Shown one piece after another: positions 10,072 through 20,529 of a DNA stretch of 64,000 nucleotides; the first letter of the stretch is position 1; every line of letters begins with the position of its first letter. A program made the position numbers and the translations under genes. The DNA lies in assembly GCA_903834185.1 (NCBI GenBank), contig CAILHX010000012.1, positions 18,466-82,465 of the forward strand. The letters are read 5' to 3'. A model generated the notes under the pieces. The model was not told where the DNA came from. It ran no database searches and worked only from the letters and a program-made list of their open reading frames with translations. The stretch comes from an uncultured Methylophilaceae bacterium (GTDB lineage Bacteria > Pseudomonadota > Gammaproteobacteria > Burkholderiales > Methylophilaceae).

Positions 10072-10464
10072 ATGGACATTATCAAGCAATTAGAGCAGGA
10101 AGAAATGGCTCGCCTGGCCAAGAACATCCCCAATTTCGGCCCCGGTGATACCGTAATCGTTGGCGTAAATGTGGTGGAAGGTACCCGCAAGCGCGTACAG
10201 GCCTATGAAGGTGTAGTGATCGCCAAGCGCAATCGCGGCCTGAATTCCAGCTTCATCGTGCGCAAGATTTCATCCGGTGAAGGCGTGGAACGTACTTTCC
10301 AAACCTACTCACCGCTGATTGCCAGCATCGAACTGAAGCGTCGTGGCGATGTCCGCCGCGCCAAGCTGTATTATCTGCGTGATCGTTCCGGTAAATCGGC
10401 ACGTATCAAGGAAAAGCTGCAAGCGCGTGATAAAGAGGTATTGGCCCCAGAAGCAGGTCAATAA
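10072..10464 (+). CDS. rplS: 50S ribosomal protein L19
   Basis: L19 of 130 aa, at the 30S-50S interface. Typical motifs are [33 protein letters not shown] and [20 protein letters not shown] strong ribosome-binding site (AAGGAG) lies before the ATG. Last gene of the operon, followed by a very strong terminator hairpin. Confidence 0.98.
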   Translation: MDIIKQLEQEEMARLAKNIPNFGPGDTVIVGVNVVEGTRKRVQAYEGVVIAKRNRGLNSSFIVRKISSGEGVERTFQTYSPLIASIELKRRGDVRRAKLYYLRDRSGKSARIKEKLQARDKEVLAPEAGQ

Positions 10465-10484
10465 AGCCTTTGTTGATCTGAATA

Positions 10485-10533
10485 GAATACCCAATAAAAA
10501 ACCCGCTAAGCGCGGGTTTTTTATTGGGTATTC
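10485..10533. terminator. bidirectional rho-independent terminator, 22-bp perfect stem
   Basis: Bases 10485-10506 and 10512-10533 are perfect reverse complements (22 bp) around a 5-base loop. The stem contains GC-rich CCCGC/GCGGG flanked by A and T runs, so it can terminate rplS on the plus strand and pqqA on the minus strand. Confidence 0.9.
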
Positions 10534-10571
10534 TCATGGAGATGAGAAATTTCTGATATTGCAACCTTGTC

Positions 10572-10643
10572 TTAGCGATTGCAAACGTACATGGTTACTT
10601 CAAAGCCAAAACGCATTTCGGTAGCAGCTGGTTTGGTCCACAT
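10572..10643 (-). CDS. pqqA: coenzyme PQQ precursor peptide PqqA (orphan)
   Basis: A 23-codon gene on the minus strand. The peptide begins [11 protein letters not shown] and contains EVTMY, giving the Glu15-X3-Tyr19 spacing whose side chains are cross-linked to make PQQ. A strong AAGGAG ribosome-binding site sits seven bases before the ATG. No pqqB, C, D or E is next to it in this window, so the maturation genes must be elsewhere. It would supply cofactor precursor for xoxF, 21 kb away. The conserved Trp-x-Lys-Pro start and cross-link residues make the call firm despite its size. Confidence 0.93.
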   Translation of the reverse strand: MWTKPAATEMRFGFEVTMYVCNR

Positions 10644-10809
10644 GATGTATCTCCTTAAAATTATACGGTTTCGAATGTTTACTGCCTTGCCACGCTTCAC
10701 ACTATAGACCTCTGGTTTGCATAAATATTGACCTTAGCCATGAATGAAGGCTGGTGAATATCATGAGTATGGTCTGGTGCTTATGCTGGCAAGGGGCTAG
10801 TATATTGAT

Positions 10810-11286
10810 ATGAATACTGAGGTTGAATATCAGGCCTGCATGCCCTTTTCTGCCATCTCCCTGGGCATACGCTGCAGCAATAGTGCGCTGCTGGGCATCG
10901 ATTTCCTGCCGCATGATGCCCCTGTCATCGCACCCGCGAATGCCTTCGCCCACCACATATGCCGAATATTGAATGACTATCTGCAGCAGCCGTCACAAGC
11001 TCTGGATGTTGACCTCATTGCCCATGGCACCGCCTTTCAGCAACGCGTGTGGCAGGAGATACGCCGTATTCCGATGGGGCACACCATCACTTACGGCGAA
11101 CTGGCAAAGCGCATTCGGTCAGGCCCGCGTGCGGTCGCCAATGCCTGTGGAGCAAACAGGATCCCGCTAATCATTCCCTGCCATCGCGTGGTCGCCAGCA
11201 ACGGTATCGGCGGCTTCATGCAGGGCATGCGGAACTATGCACTGCATATAAAACGCTGGCTGCTCTCGCACGAAGGCGCCCTGTAA
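10810..11286 (+). CDS. ogt: methylated-DNA--[protein]-cysteine S-methyltransferase
   Basis: Suicide repair protein that removes methyl groups from O6-methylguanine. The 158-aa product has the DNA-binding helix region (FQQRVWQEIRRIPMGHTITYGELA) and the active-site motif IPCHRVVASNG with nucleophile Cys124. No Ada-type N-terminal zinc domain is present, so an Ogt-like stand-alone repair protein is the best fit. xerD follows after eight bases, suggesting co-transcription. Confidence 0.92.
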   Translation: MNTEVEYQACMPFSAISLGIRCSNSALLGIDFLPHDAPVIAPANAFAHHICRILNDYLQQPSQALDVDLIAHGTAFQQRVWQEIRRIPMGHTITYGELAKRIRSGPRAVANACGANRIPLIIPCHRVVASNGIGGFMQGMRNYALHIKRWLLSHEGAL

Positions 11287-11294
11287 ATAGCATT

Positions 11295-12188
11295 ATGAAA
11301 GAATCGCACCAGGGCCTGCTCGATGAGTTCGCCGACCGCCTGTGGCTGGAAGAAGGCCTGGCAAGAAACACACTGGAAAGTTACAGACGCGACCTGAGCC
11401 AGTTTGCCGAGTGGCTGGAAAAACACGGTAGTGAAATGATCACCGTCACCCGCACCGATCTTGAAGGCTATCTCGCCTACAAAAATCCTCATTCCAAACC
11501 ACGCAGCATAGGCCGTCTGATCGCCAGCTTGCGCCGTTTCTACCGGTATCTGTTACGCGAAAACCTGATCAGCGAAGACCCCACGCTACAGCTCGATTCT
11601 CCCAAACTGCCGCGCAGCCTGCCAAAAAGCCTGACCGAGGAGGAAGTGGAAGCCCTGCTCAACCAGCCGGATCAAAATGAGATGCTGGGGCTGAGAGACC
11701 GTGCAATGCTGGAAATGCTCTATGCCACCGGCTTGCGCGTCTCGGAGCTGGTCAACATCAAGGTCGCCGAAGTGAGCTTGAATGAAGGCGTGGTGCGCGC
11801 CACCGGCAAAGGCAGCAAGACTAGACTCGTGCCGTTAGGTGAAGAGTCTCTGGACTGGATCGCGCGCTATATAAAAGAAGCACGCCCGCAGATACTGGAT
11901 GGCCAGGTATCGGACAGCATGTTCGTCACCCAACGAGGCGGTGCCATGACGCGCCAGGCATTCTGGTACCTGATCAAACGTCACGCCAAACTGGCGGGGA
12001 TACAAAAACACCTGTCGCCGCATGTGCTGCGCCATGCCTTCGCCACGCATTTACTCAATCATGGGGCAGATTTGCGGGTGGTGCAGATGCTGCTGGGACA
12101 TGCGGATATCTCAACGACGCAGATCTATACCCATGTGGCACGAGAACGTTTGAAGTCGTTACACGCAATGCATCATCCGCGAGGTTAA
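11295..12188 (+). CDS. xerD: site-specific tyrosine recombinase XerD
   Basis: With XerC, resolves chromosome dimers at dif. The 297-aa protein has the N-terminal core-binding domain (LWLEEGLARNTLESYRRDL) and catalytic residues Arg in ATGLRVSEL, His-x-x-Arg in SPHVLRHAFATHLL, His in LLGHADIS and the nucleophile Tyr in QIYTHV. The start is ATG 11295; the frame stays open upstream but that part is antisense-like overlap with ogt. This is a housekeeping recombinase, not an element integrase. Confidence 0.95.
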   Translation: MKESHQGLLDEFADRLWLEEGLARNTLESYRRDLSQFAEWLEKHGSEMITVTRTDLEGYLAYKNPHSKPRSIGRLIASLRRFYRYLLRENLISEDPTLQLDSPKLPRSLPKSLTEEEVEALLNQPDQNEMLGLRDRAMLEMLYATGLRVSELVNIKVAEVSLNEGVVRATGKGSKTRLVPLGEESLDWIARYIKEARPQILDGQVSDSMFVTQRGGAMTRQAFWYLIKRHAKLAGIQKHLSPHVLRHAFATHLLNHGADLRVVQMLLGHADISTTQIYTHVARERLKSLHAMHHPRG

Positions 12189-12194
12189 TAATCG

Positions 12195-12548
12195 TCAGTC
12201 TTTTGTACGCTCAATCACCACGCCCAACGCTTTCAGCCCCGGCAACACAGCGGGCTTGGCGACTTTGACTTTTACCCAAGGCGCGCCGAATTCATTAAGT
12301 ATCAACTGGCACACATGCTCAGCCAGCGCTTCTACCAGATGAAAACTTTTCTCTGACAGGGTGTGGCGTATGCGGGTGACGATGTCGCCATAATCCAGAG
12401 TATCGACAATAGCATCGGTTTGGCATGCGCGCGAATGCGGCATGGCGACTTCGATATCGAGGATAACGGTTTGTGGAGTCGCGCGCTCCCACTCCGGCAC
12501 GCCTAGATGGGTTTGTACTTTGACTTCCTGCAAGAAAATGATGTCCAT
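12195..12548 (-). CDS. folB: dihydroneopterin aldolase FolB
   Basis: Folate pathway enzyme (7,8-dihydroneopterin to 6-hydroxymethyl-dihydropterin and glycolaldehyde). The 117-aa protein begins MDIIFLQEVKVQTHLGVPEWE, with the conserved Glu, and has LDYGDIV and FHLVEALAEHVC typical of the tunnel fold. It is convergent with xerD (six bases apart) and divergent from plsY. Confidence 0.94.
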   Translation of the reverse strand: MDIIFLQEVKVQTHLGVPEWERATPQTVILDIEVAMPHSRACQTDAIVDTLDYGDIVTRIRHTLSEKSFHLVEALAEHVCQLILNEFGAPWVKVKVAKPAVLPGLKALGVVIERTKD

Positions 12549-12598
12549 GCTTTGTTGTACGCTAGAATCCTGTTTTTTTAGATTCTAATCCATTCTTT

Positions 12599-13201
12599 AT
12601 GAGTTCATTGATTTTCATACTGGTGTTCGTTGTTGCGGCTTATTTAATAGGATCCATCTCGTTCGGGGTGGTGATGAGCAAAGTCTTTGGCTTGCCTGAC
12701 CCGCACAGCTATGGCTCCGGCAACCCGGGGGCGACCAATGTGTTGCGTAGCGGCAAGAAGCTGGCAGCAGCGCTGACCTTGTTCGGTGATGCGGCCAAAG
12801 GCTGGCTGCCAGTTTGGCTTGCGCTGCATATGGGTTTGGCGCTTATGTGGGTGGATGCCATCGCCGCCGCGGTTTTCCTGGGCCATCTCTATCCATGCTT
12901 ACATGGCTTCAAAGGTGGCAAGGGCGTGGCGACTGCGTTCGGTATCCTGCTGGCATTTTCTGCGCCGGCCGCTTTATGTGTGTTCGCCACATGGATCGTG
13001 GTATTCGCCATTTGGCGTATCTCTTCGCTGGCGGCGATTGTGGCCGGTGTTTCCAGTGTACTTTATGCGGGGCTGATACTGGGTTGGGATGCACAGGTGC
13101 TGGCATATACGGCCATCGCGGTGGTGCTGATCTGGCGACACAAAGCCAACATCCAGAGATTAGTGAAGGGCGAAGAGCCTGCGTTTGGTAAAGCCAAGTA
13201 A
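12599..13201 (+). CDS. plsY: glycerol-3-phosphate acyltransferase PlsY
   Basis: Membrane enzyme that acylates glycerol-3-phosphate from acyl-phosphate, the first step of phospholipid synthesis. The 200-aa protein has about five membrane segments and the three family motifs GSISFGVV, GSGNPGATNVLR and FKGGKGVATAFG. It is divergent from folB and directly abuts convergent tsaD. Confidence 0.96.
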   Translation: MSSLIFILVFVVAAYLIGSISFGVVMSKVFGLPDPHSYGSGNPGATNVLRSGKKLAAALTLFGDAAKGWLPVWLALHMGLALMWVDAIAAAVFLGHLYPCLHGFKGGKGVATAFGILLAFSAPAALCVFATWIVVFAIWRISSLAAIVAGVSSVLYAGLILGWDAQVLAYTAIAVVLIWRHKANIQRLVKGEEPAFGKAK

Positions 13202-14230
13202 CTATTCAGGCACAGTCAGTTCGGCCAGGTCCCAGCGTGCCTTGATGGTGAAAGCATGGTCTCCGGCCTGGGTATGCTTCATGCGCATGGCTCCGGCAAA
13301 AGCGATCATGGCACCATTGTCGGTACAGAATTCCAGGCGCGGATAAGCGACGTTCCAGCCTTGCTTTGCCGCAGTCTGGTTCATACTTTCACGTAGCTGC
13401 CGGTTGGCCCCCACCCCACCTGAAACGATTAGGCTTTTGAGGCCGGTCTGTTTGAGTGCGCTGGCACATTTGGCCGTCAGCACTTCCACGATGGCTTCCT
13501 GAAAGGCATAGGCGATATCGGCGCGAGTTTGTTCAGGCATTTGTTCACCCGGCGGCTGATGCTTTTTTACCAGCGTGAGCACTGCGGTCTTCAGTCCGCT
13601 GAAACTGAAATTCAGATCGCCGCTCTTGAGCATGGGGCGCGGCAGCTTGAAGTGGGGCTTGCCCTGGCCTGCAAGTTTGGACAATGCCGCCCCTCCTGGA
13701 TAATCCAGCCCCAGCAGTTTGGCGGTTTTATCAAAAGCTTCGCCCGCAGCGTCATCCAGCGTGTCGCCCAGCAATTCGTAATCGCCGATGCCACTCACAC
13801 GCATCAGTTGTGTATGCCCGCCGGAAACCAGTAACGCGACAAAGGGAAACGCAGGCGGGTTATCTTCCAGCAATGGTGAAAGCAGGTGGCCTTCCAGGTG
13901 ATGTACGCCCAATGTGGGGACATTGAGGGCAAACGCCAGCGCCTCGGCGATGCTGGCACCCACCAGCAACGCCCCAGCCAGACCGGGGCCCTGGGTATAG
14001 GCGATGGCTTCGATGTCGCTCAGTTTGGCGTTGGCATCGGCCAGCACTTTGTTGGTCAGCGGCAGTGCGCGGCGGATATGATCACGCGAAGCAAGCTCCG
14101 GCACCACACCACCATACTCCGCATGCATTTTGACTTGCGAATGCAGCGCGTGCGCCAGCAAGCCGCGCTGTGTGTCGTACAAGGCGATGCCGGTTTCGTC
14201 GCAGGAAGATTCTATTCCAAGAACTAGCAT
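13202..14230 (-). CDS. tsaD: tRNA N6-adenosine threonylcarbamoyltransferase TsaD
   Basis: Catalytic subunit for t6A37 in ANN-decoding tRNAs. The 342-aa protein starts [19 protein letters not shown] and carries the metal-binding HHLEGH motif, [14 protein letters not shown], and the C-terminal [12 protein letters not shown]. It is divergent from the rpsU operon, the common bacterial arrangement. Confidence 0.97.
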   Translation of the reverse strand: MLVLGIESSCDETGIALYDTQRGLLAHALHSQVKMHAEYGGVVPELASRDHIRRALPLTNKVLADANAKLSDIEAIAYTQGPGLAGALLVGASIAEALAFALNVPTLGVHHLEGHLLSPLLEDNPPAFPFVALLVSGGHTQLMRVSGIGDYELLGDTLDDAAGEAFDKTAKLLGLDYPGGAALSKLAGQGKPHFKLPRPMLKSGDLNFSFSGLKTAVLTLVKKHQPPGEQMPEQTRADIAYAFQEAIVEVLTAKCASALKQTGLKSLIVSGGVGANRQLRESMNQTAAKQGWNVAYPRLEFCTDNGAMIAFAGAMRMKHTQAGDHAFTIKARWDLAELTVPE

Positions 14231-14261
14231 TGAAAATATGAGGGATATTGATTGATTGTGA

Positions 14262-14290
14262 TTGATTAAAAGCAGTTAGCTCATTAGAAT
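14262..14290 (+). promoter_or_regulatory. putative sigma-70 promoter of the rpsU-yqeY-dnaG-rpoD operon
   Basis: TTGATT at 14262-14267 and TAGAAT at 14285-14290 with a 17-bp spacer, 43 bases upstream of rpsU. Predicted by eye. Confidence 0.5.
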
Positions 14291-14332
14291 AGCACCCTTT
14301 TTCCGAATTCCCTTTAAGGAGAACTATTTTCC

Positions 14333-14545
14333 ATGTCTAATGTACGTGTAAAAGAGAACGAACCGTTTGACGTTGCCCTGCGCCGTTTCAAGCGCATTAT
14401 AGAGAAGACCGGTCTGTTGACCGAACTACGTGCCCGCGAATTTTACGAGAAGCCCACCTGGGAACGCAAGCGTAAGGCTGCTGCTGCTGTAAAGCGCACC
14501 CATCGCCGTCTGCGCAACCAGACTCTGCCTCCAAAGCTGTATTAA
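14333..14545 (+). CDS. rpsU: 30S ribosomal protein S21
   Basis: 70-aa S21 ([19 protein letters not shown], then [21 protein letters not shown]). Preceded by an AAGGAG ribosome-binding site. First gene of the macromolecular synthesis operon. Confidence 0.98.
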   Translation: MSNVRVKENEPFDVALRRFKRIIEKTGLLTELRAREFYEKPTWERKRKAAAAVKRTHRRLRNQTLPPKLY

Positions 14546-14573
14546 TTCCCCCCGGCTGTTGTAGTTACACCCC

Positions 14574-15017
14574 GTGTCGCTGCGTTTACAGATTAGCGAA
14601 GATATGAAGACTGCCATGCGCGCTAAGGATAGCGCGCGGCTTTCGGCTATCCGTTTGCTGCTGTCCGCGATGAAGCAGCGCGAAGTGGATGAACGCATCG
14701 AACTAGATGACACGCAGGTGATCGAGATCATTGAAAAGATGCTCAAGCAACGCCGCGATTCCATCAGCCAGTACGAAGCAGCCAAACGCACCGATCTGGC
14801 GGATGTAGAGAAGTTTGAAGTACAAGTGCTGAGTGGATATCTGCCACAGGCACTGACCGAAGCCGAGATCGCCGCCATTATCGAAAAGGTGATCGCCGAC
14901 ACCGGCGCAGCCGGTGTGAAAGATATGGGCAAGGTGATGGGCTTGGTGAAACCGCAAATCGTCGGACGGGCGGATATGGGCAAGGTTTCCGGCCAAATCA
15001 AAACCCGCCTCGGTTAG
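14574..15017 (+). CDS. yqeY: GatB/YqeY domain-containing protein
   Basis: 147-aa protein related to the tail domain of GatB, with RLQISEDMKTAMRAKDSARL, the AIRLLLSAMKQREVDERIE helix, and the GKVMGLVKPQIVGRADMGKVS end. The family is usually found between rpsU and dnaG, as here. A role in tRNA-dependent amidation is suggested by homology but has not been clearly demonstrated. It starts at GTG 14574. Confidence 0.9.
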   Translation: MSLRLQISEDMKTAMRAKDSARLSAIRLLLSAMKQREVDERIELDDTQVIEIIEKMLKQRRDSISQYEAAKRTDLADVEKFEVQVLSGYLPQALTEAEIAAIIEKVIADTGAAGVKDMGKVMGLVKPQIVGRADMGKVSGQIKTRLG

Positions 15018-15050
15018 ATTTAAGTTTTAAAATGAGCAAGTTACTAGATT

Positions 15051-15073
15051 AGGGAGCGCAAGCTCCTTTTTTT
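15051..15073 (+). terminator. rho-independent terminator/attenuator between yqeY and dnaG
   Basis: GGAGC (15053-15057), GCAA tetraloop, GCTCC (15062-15066), then seven T. It sits inside the MMS operon and probably lowers dnaG and rpoD expression relative to rpsU. Confidence 0.8.
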
Positions 15074-15092
15074 ACGCCATAATTCCTATACT

Positions 15093-16844
15093 TTGATCCC
15101 AGAGCAATTCATCCAGGAACTCTTGAACCGCGTCGACATCGTTGACGTGATCGATGCTGCCGTGCCACTGAAAAAGGCCGGGGCCAACCACATTGCCTGC
15201 TGCCCGTTCCACGGTGAAAAAACACCTTCTTTCACGGTAAGCCCCACCAAGCAGTTCTATCACTGTTTCGGTTGCGGAGCACATGGAACCGCTATCGGCT
15301 TCTTGATGGAATATCAAGGGCTGACCTTTGTAGAAGCCGTTGAAGACCTGGCCAAGAGAGCCGGGGTTAAAGTGCCGCAAGTTGAACGCGACTCACCGCA
15401 AGCTCCACGTCCTGCCGCCAGCCAATACGAGCTGATGCAGCAAGCTTTGGCTTATTACCGCGCGGAACTGAAAAAATCCGACACCGCCATCACTTATCTG
15501 AAAGGGCGTGGTTTATCCGGGGAAATAGCCGCACGCTTTCAAATGGGTTATGCACCTTCCGGCTGGCAGAACCTGCGTGCGGTATTTTCCGATTACGAAA
15601 ATTCCGCACTTACAACTCTGGGGTTGACCAAAAAAAGTGAAGAAGGCCGTTATTACGACCAATTCAGGGATCGAGTGATGTTCCCCATACACGATCAACG
15701 CGGCCAGGTCATCGGTTTTGGCGGGCGCGTGTTGAGTTCCGAAAACGGAGAAGGCCCCAAATACCTGAACTCGCCGGAGACCCCTTTGTTCCAGAAAGGA
15801 CAGGAGTTATACGGCCTGTTTCTGGCGCGGCAAGCCATTCGTACCAAAGGTTGCGTGGTGGTGGTGGAAGGCTATATGGATGTCGTGGCGCTGGCGCAGA
15901 GCGGTATCGAGTATGCAGTGGCCACGCTGGGTACCGCGACCACCCCGCAACATATTGCCAAACTGATGCGGCAGACCGACGACATCATTTTCTGTTTTGA
16001 TGGTGATGCTGCAGGGCGCAAAGCCGCATGGCGTGCCGCCATCAATGCACTGCCGGTGCTTACCGACAAACTCAAGCTGTCTTTCCTTTTTTTGCCGGCA
16101 GAACACGACCCGGACAGTTACGTGCGCGAGTTCGGGCGCGAACGATTCGAGAGTGAGGCAAAAGCTGCCCTGCCTCTTTCCGCTTACTTGATGCAGGAAT
16201 TATCCAGCCACCATGACATGGGCACCCCAGAAGGACGCGTGCGCTTTCTGGATGACGCCAAGCCAATACTGCAGCAGTTGCAAGCCCCGAAAATGAATCT
16301 GATGCTACGTAAACGCGTGGCGGAACTTGCCGGGATTACTCAAGTTGAAGTGGAGTCATTGCTCCAACTGGAAGCGCCCTCTGCACCACGCAAAGTTCAG
16401 GCAAAAGCGCCGCGCCGCGCGCCGACATTATCGCGCAAGCTGTTACAATTATTATTGATAAAGCCGGATCTGGCGATGCAACTTGATTTAGCACGCCTGC
16501 CAAAAGGCGGCGCAGAGTTCGAGGCATTGGCACGCATTATTGAATTGGTGGATGCTAACCCACTGATCAACGCCGCGACCTTGTTGCAAAGTCTGCATGG
16601 AGTAATCAACGAACAGTTGTTAAGCGAATTATCCGGCGAGCTGCTGAGCTGGGAAGATGAAGAGTTTGACGTGGCATTGGAATTTGATGGCGCCTTACGT
16701 CAGTTGATCGGCGCCAGCCAGCAGGATGAAGTGAAGAAGATATTAGCGCTGGCTCAGGAACGAGGGCCGCAAGCACTTACGGCAGAGCAGCGCGAGATAC
16801 TGCAACTCTATCGTAAAGCAGTGTTGCCCAAAAACTCATCTTAG
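15093..16844 (+). CDS. dnaG: DNA primase DnaG
   Basis: Makes RNA primers for replication. The 583-aa protein has the N-terminal zinc finger (Cys37, His40, Cys58, Cys61 in [12 protein letters not shown] and HCFGCGAHG), the TOPRIM core with [11 protein letters not shown] (about 255-265) and [10 protein letters not shown], and a C-terminal DnaB-interaction domain. It appears to start at TTG 15093 ([19 protein letters not shown]), the conserved beginning. Located between yqeY and rpoD. Confidence 0.96.
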   Translation: MIPEQFIQELLNRVDIVDVIDAAVPLKKAGANHIACCPFHGEKTPSFTVSPTKQFYHCFGCGAHGTAIGFLMEYQGLTFVEAVEDLAKRAGVKVPQVERDSPQAPRPAASQYELMQQALAYYRAELKKSDTAITYLKGRGLSGEIAARFQMGYAPSGWQNLRAVFSDYENSALTTLGLTKKSEEGRYYDQFRDRVMFPIHDQRGQVIGFGGRVLSSENGEGPKYLNSPETPLFQKGQELYGLFLARQAIRTKGCVVVVEGYMDVVALAQSGIEYAVATLGTATTPQHIAKLMRQTDDIIFCFDGDAAGRKAAWRAAINALPVLTDKLKLSFLFLPAEHDPDSYVREFGRERFESEAKAALPLSAYLMQELSSHHDMGTPEGRVRFLDDAKPILQQLQAPKMNLMLRKRVAELAGITQVEVESLLQLEAPSAPRKVQAKAPRRAPTLSRKLLQLLLIKPDLAMQLDLARLPKGGAEFEALARIIELVDANPLINAATLLQSLHGVINEQLLSELSGELLSWEDEEFDVALEFDGALRQLIGASQQDEVKKILALAQERGPQALTAEQREILQLYRKAVLPKNSS

Positions 16845-16906
16845 CTTGTGATATAATTCAAGGTTTTCCGCTCAACCCAGCGCTAGCCCAGAATCGGAAT
16901 CGCCCT

Positions 16907-18820
16907 ATGGCCCACGACGACCAAAACGACAAACCAAACGATAAACCTGAAGTCTTGCTTGCCAATGATCTGGATGCGCGTCGTACGCGCCTCAAGAATC
17001 TCATCGCACTGGGCAAGGAGCGTAGCTATCTGACCTACGCCGAAATCAACGACCATCTACCGGATGACGTTCAGGACCCGGAGCAGATCGACAGCATTAT
17101 CGGCATGATCAGCGACATGGGTATCCAGGTGTATGAAGAAGCCCCGGATGCGGAAGTGCTGCTCATGTCTGACGCGCCAGCCGCTGTCACCGATGAAGAT
17201 GCGGTGGAAGAAGCCGAGCAGGCGCTTTCCACGGTAGATTCGGAATTTGGCCGTACCACCGACCCGGTGCGCATGTACATGCGCGAAATGGGGACGGTAG
17301 ACCTGCTTACCCGCGAGGGCGAGATTGAAATCGCCAAGCGTATCGAAGATGGCCTCAAGCACATGGTTCAGGCCATTTCCGCCTGTCCAAGCACCATTGC
17401 CGACCTGCTGGCATTGGTAGACAAGCTTGAAACGGACGAGATCCGTGCAGACGAACTGGTTGACGGCCTGATAGATGCAGATGCTCCCTTAGACGAACCG
17501 GTCATGGCTGACGACGATGAACCCGACGAAGACGCCGAAGATGAAGAAGAGTCGGACGAAGATGGTGCTAAAGCAGCCGCCGTTTCTGCCGCCGCGCTAG
17601 CCGAGCTGAAAAAGCAGGTACTGGAACGCTTTGCGGTCATCCGTCAGTCTTACGCCAAAATGATCAAAGTGCTGGAAAAGAACGACTCCCAGCATAAGGA
17701 CTACAAAAAGCATCAGGAAGCGATTCTTGAAGAGCTGATGGCTTTCCGCTTTTCTGCCAAGCAGGTAGAAGCTTTGTGCGACGGCCTGCGCAGTATCGTG
17801 GAAGAATTGCGCAGCCATGAACGCAACATTATGAGTTTCTGCGTGAATAAGGCTGGTATGCCGCGCGCGCATTTCATCAAAGCATTCCCCGGCAACGAGA
17901 GCAATCTGGAGTGGCTGGCTGGCGAAATCGCTGCCGGCAAACCTTACAGTATCAAGCTGGAACGTTTCCGCCACTCCATTATCGATCAGCAACAACGACT
18001 GATCAACCTGCAAGCCAAGGTCGGCATACCAATCAAGGAACTGAAAGAGATCAACAAGCAGATGTCCACCGGCGAAGCCCGTGCACGTCGTGCCAAGCGC
18101 GAGATGATTGAGGCCAATCTGCGTTTGGTGATTTCCATCGCAAAAAAATATACCAACCGCGGTCTGCAATTTCTGGATCTGATTCAGGAAGGCAATATCG
18201 GTTTGATGAAAGCGGTAGATAAATTCGAATACAGACGCGGCTACAAGTTTTCGACCTATGCCACCTGGTGGATACGTCAGGCCATTACCCGCTCCATTGC
18301 TGACCAGGCGCGCACCATCCGTATTCCGGTGCACATGATAGAAACCATCAACAAGATGAATCGTATCAGCCGCCAGATTCTGCAAGAAACCGGCCAGGAA
18401 CCTGATCCAGCTACGCTGGCAGAGAAAATGGAGATTCCTGAGGACAAGATACGCAAGATCCTCAAGATCTCCAAAGAGCCGATTTCCATGGAAACGCCTA
18501 TTGGTGACGATGACGATTCGCATCTGGGCGACTTTATTGAAGACCAGGCCACGATGGCGCCGGTAGATGCCGCTATCTATGCAGGTTTGCGTGAAGTCAC
18601 CAAAGAAATTCTGGATTCGCTGACGCCGCGAGAAGCCAAAGTGTTGCGTATGCGTTTCGGCATAGAGATGAACACTGACCATACACTGGAAGAAGTGGGC
18701 AAACAGTTCGATGTCACCCGTGAACGCATACGCCAGATCGAAGCCAAAGCATTGCGTAAACTGCGTCATCCAACGCGCTCTGACAAATTGCGCAGCTTCC
18801 TCGGGAGCGACAGCGAGTAA
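16907..18820 (+). CDS. rpoD: RNA polymerase primary sigma factor RpoD
   Basis: Housekeeping sigma-70 of 637 aa. It has region 1.1 (about 20-85), region 1.2 ([11 protein letters not shown]), an acidic non-conserved insert (about 200-225, many Asp/Glu), region 2 ([21 protein letters not shown]), region 3, and region 4 with the -35 helix ([18 protein letters not shown]). It ends the MMS operon. tRNA-Ile2 starts ten bases after the stop. Confidence 0.98.
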   Translation: MAHDDQNDKPNDKPEVLLANDLDARRTRLKNLIALGKERSYLTYAEINDHLPDDVQDPEQIDSIIGMISDMGIQVYEEAPDAEVLLMSDAPAAVTDEDAVEEAEQALSTVDSEFGRTTDPVRMYMREMGTVDLLTREGEIEIAKRIEDGLKHMVQAISACPSTIADLLALVDKLETDEIRADELVDGLIDADAPLDEPVMADDDEPDEDAEDEEESDEDGAKAAAVSAAALAELKKQVLERFAVIRQSYAKMIKVLEKNDSQHKDYKKHQEAILEELMAFRFSAKQVEALCDGLRSIVEELRSHERNIMSFCVNKAGMPRAHFIKAFPGNESNLEWLAGEIAAGKPYSIKLERFRHSIIDQQQRLINLQAKVGIPIKELKEINKQMSTGEARARRAKREMIEANLRLVISIAKKYTNRGLQFLDLIQEGNIGLMKAVDKFEYRRGYKFSTYATWWIRQAITRSIADQARTIRIPVHMIETINKMNRISRQILQETGQEPDPATLAEKMEIPEDKIRKILKISKEPISMETPIGDDDDSHLGDFIEDQATMAPVDAAIYAGLREVTKEILDSLTPREAKVLRMRFGIEMNTDHTLEEVGKQFDVTRERIRQIEAKALRKLRHPTRSDKLRSFLGSDSE

Positions 18821-18829
18821 TAGCTTTTC

Positions 18830-18910
<81 letters not shown>

Positions 18911-18915
18911 GAATC

Positions 18916-18943
18916 AAAGGCTGACAGAGATGTTGGCCTTTTT
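18916..18943 (+). terminator. terminator downstream of tRNA-Ile2
   Basis: AAGGCTGAC (18917-18925) pairs, with two G-T pairs, with GTTGGCCTT (18932-18940), followed by a T run. Confidence 0.7.
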
Positions 18944-18965
18944 CTTATCCATGCCACTTCTGCAG

Positions 18966-20411
18966 CTAATCAAATTTTATTAGCTTCATCTCGTCGGACA
19001 CTATGCACTTATCCTTTGGTGAATAGCGTGCTTGATATAACTTAAAATCCTTTCGACCTAATTCCTTGCATTTGCGCTCAATGATTTTCACGATTTTGAT
19101 TTTGTCTTCCAGACTGGTTTTTATACCGAATATTAGTCCCTCTAATGAATGAAAATCATACTGAAGAAGGCGATCCTTTTTATCAGAAAAACTACTTAAA
19201 TTACTTGTCAAAATTAAACGATATTCCTTTTCATACTTCCAGTCATCGGACTTAATTAATATGTCTCTATGAAAGTTGGACCAATAGCGTGCGCGCCACG
19301 CTTCTTCGTCACTCAACATATCATCTGCACAGATGCTCCTATTTCCCTCGTCAAAATACCAAGAGGCATTTAGTTGGGTAATCGATAATCTACCGAGATA
19401 TCTAAAAAAATCTATATCCCCAAAACCTTTAACATAATCAACTTGCTCGAATTTATGACTAATGAATCCATGCGAGGGCGTGAAACCATGAGTCTTATTC
19501 CAGCTTCCTCCTGTCATGGTTTGCAAGTTCAAATTGAAGCTTTCCCCTACCGCATCGGCCTTGAATATTAAACATACACCTGAATGATTTTTCCCATAAT
19601 GTCCCCAAACTGATGAATTACTGAAATCAGACATAAAACAGGCGACGTACCATTCTGGGTAAATCAACTGTTCAAGTTTTGAAATATAATTCTCAGGGAA
19701 GTCAGAAATTACAAAGTTTCTATTTTTGTAATCTGAAACATTGTCTTGGTTGCAGCGGTTAATAATGTCGAGTTGTGCGGAAGTTTGTTTATGAACTGCA
19801 AAAATTGCGCTTAGTACTTCATCAAGGTGTTTCTTCTCTTTTACAGAACGCTCCAAGACTTCAAACCAATTTAATTGCAATATCTCACTGAGGAATTGAT
19901 TTGCCCTAGTATCAATGTTTTCTTTATATGTAGCCAGACCATTACTGTGGTGGATTTTGTATATTGCCCCCATTGCAATTTGATGTATCGCTCGAAGGTA
20001 AAAAAATAACTCTTCTCTGCGTACCGGACTACTGCGCTCAGAAATTCCTTTGATTAGTGCAATTATGTTCGGATTGCTAAAAAACGTACTCACTATTTCT
20101 GAAAATAGCGCTTTGTAATTTGTTGTAGGAAAATCTGATTCAGACAAAAAAACAGGAATTTCAATTTCAGTGAGTGGCTGCGTCTCCCCAACTATCGTTA
20201 GTAAACTGCAAAACCTTTCCAAGCATAATAGATAATGTCTGAATAAGTTTTTCCAGACAATAAAGTCTCCTTGCCAATAAACATCCCGGTAGCCTTCCAT
20301 TGGGTCATTTAATTGCTTAGGATGTGCAAAGTAAATATTCTGGGTTTCTAATTCCTGATCATCGCCTATTAGGTTTTCAATGCTTCGAAAGCGATAAAAT
20401 AATTTTGCCAT
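18966..20411 (-). CDS. DUF2971 domain protein
   Basis: A 481-aa protein from the ATG at 20411 (an in-frame start six codons upstream is possible). The N-terminus LFYRFRSIENL...NIYFAHPKQLNDPMEGY and the central VACFMSDFSNSSVWGHYGKNHSGVCLIF are the DUF2971 signature. The biochemical activity is unknown. The domain is frequent in accessory regions and some examples lie near defence genes; a defence role here is inference. It is AT-rich relative to rpoD and is the first cargo gene inside island 1, pointing back to the tRNA. Confidence 0.75.
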   Translation of the reverse strand: MAKLFYRFRSIENLIGDDQELETQNIYFAHPKQLNDPMEGYRDVYWQGDFIVWKNLFRHYLLCLERFCSLLTIVGETQPLTEIEIPVFLSESDFPTTNYKALFSEIVSTFFSNPNIIALIKGISERSSPVRREELFFYLRAIHQIAMGAIYKIHHSNGLATYKENIDTRANQFLSEILQLNWFEVLERSVKEKKHLDEVLSAIFAVHKQTSAQLDIINRCNQDNVSDYKNRNFVISDFPENYISKLEQLIYPEWYVACFMSDFSNSSVWGHYGKNHSGVCLIFKADAVGESFNLNLQTMTGGSWNKTHGFTPSHGFISHKFEQVDYVKGFGDIDFFRYLGRLSITQLNASWYFDEGNRSICADDMLSDEEAWRARYWSNFHRDILIKSDDWKYEKEYRLILTSNLSSFSDKKDRLLQYDFHSLEGLIFGIKTSLEDKIKIVKIIERKCKELGRKDFKLYQARYSPKDKCIVSDEMKLIKFD

Positions 20412-20529
20412 GGATATTCCATTTCTCAAGCCCAGGAAAGTGGATTGTCGAATTATTAGTGAGCATTGGCAATCGACGAAAATTATCCTTCATTTTTAAA
20501 GATGGGCGTAGATAACTAACGAATTTGCC

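Noticed and set aside
11049..11294. N-terminal extension of the xerD frame into ogt
   Set aside because: The extension reads ogt in another frame; the XerD family begins at the ATG at 11295.
17597..18769. 390-aa open frame antisense to rpoD
   Set aside because: Entirely covered by the conserved sigma factor; no ribosome-binding site or motif.
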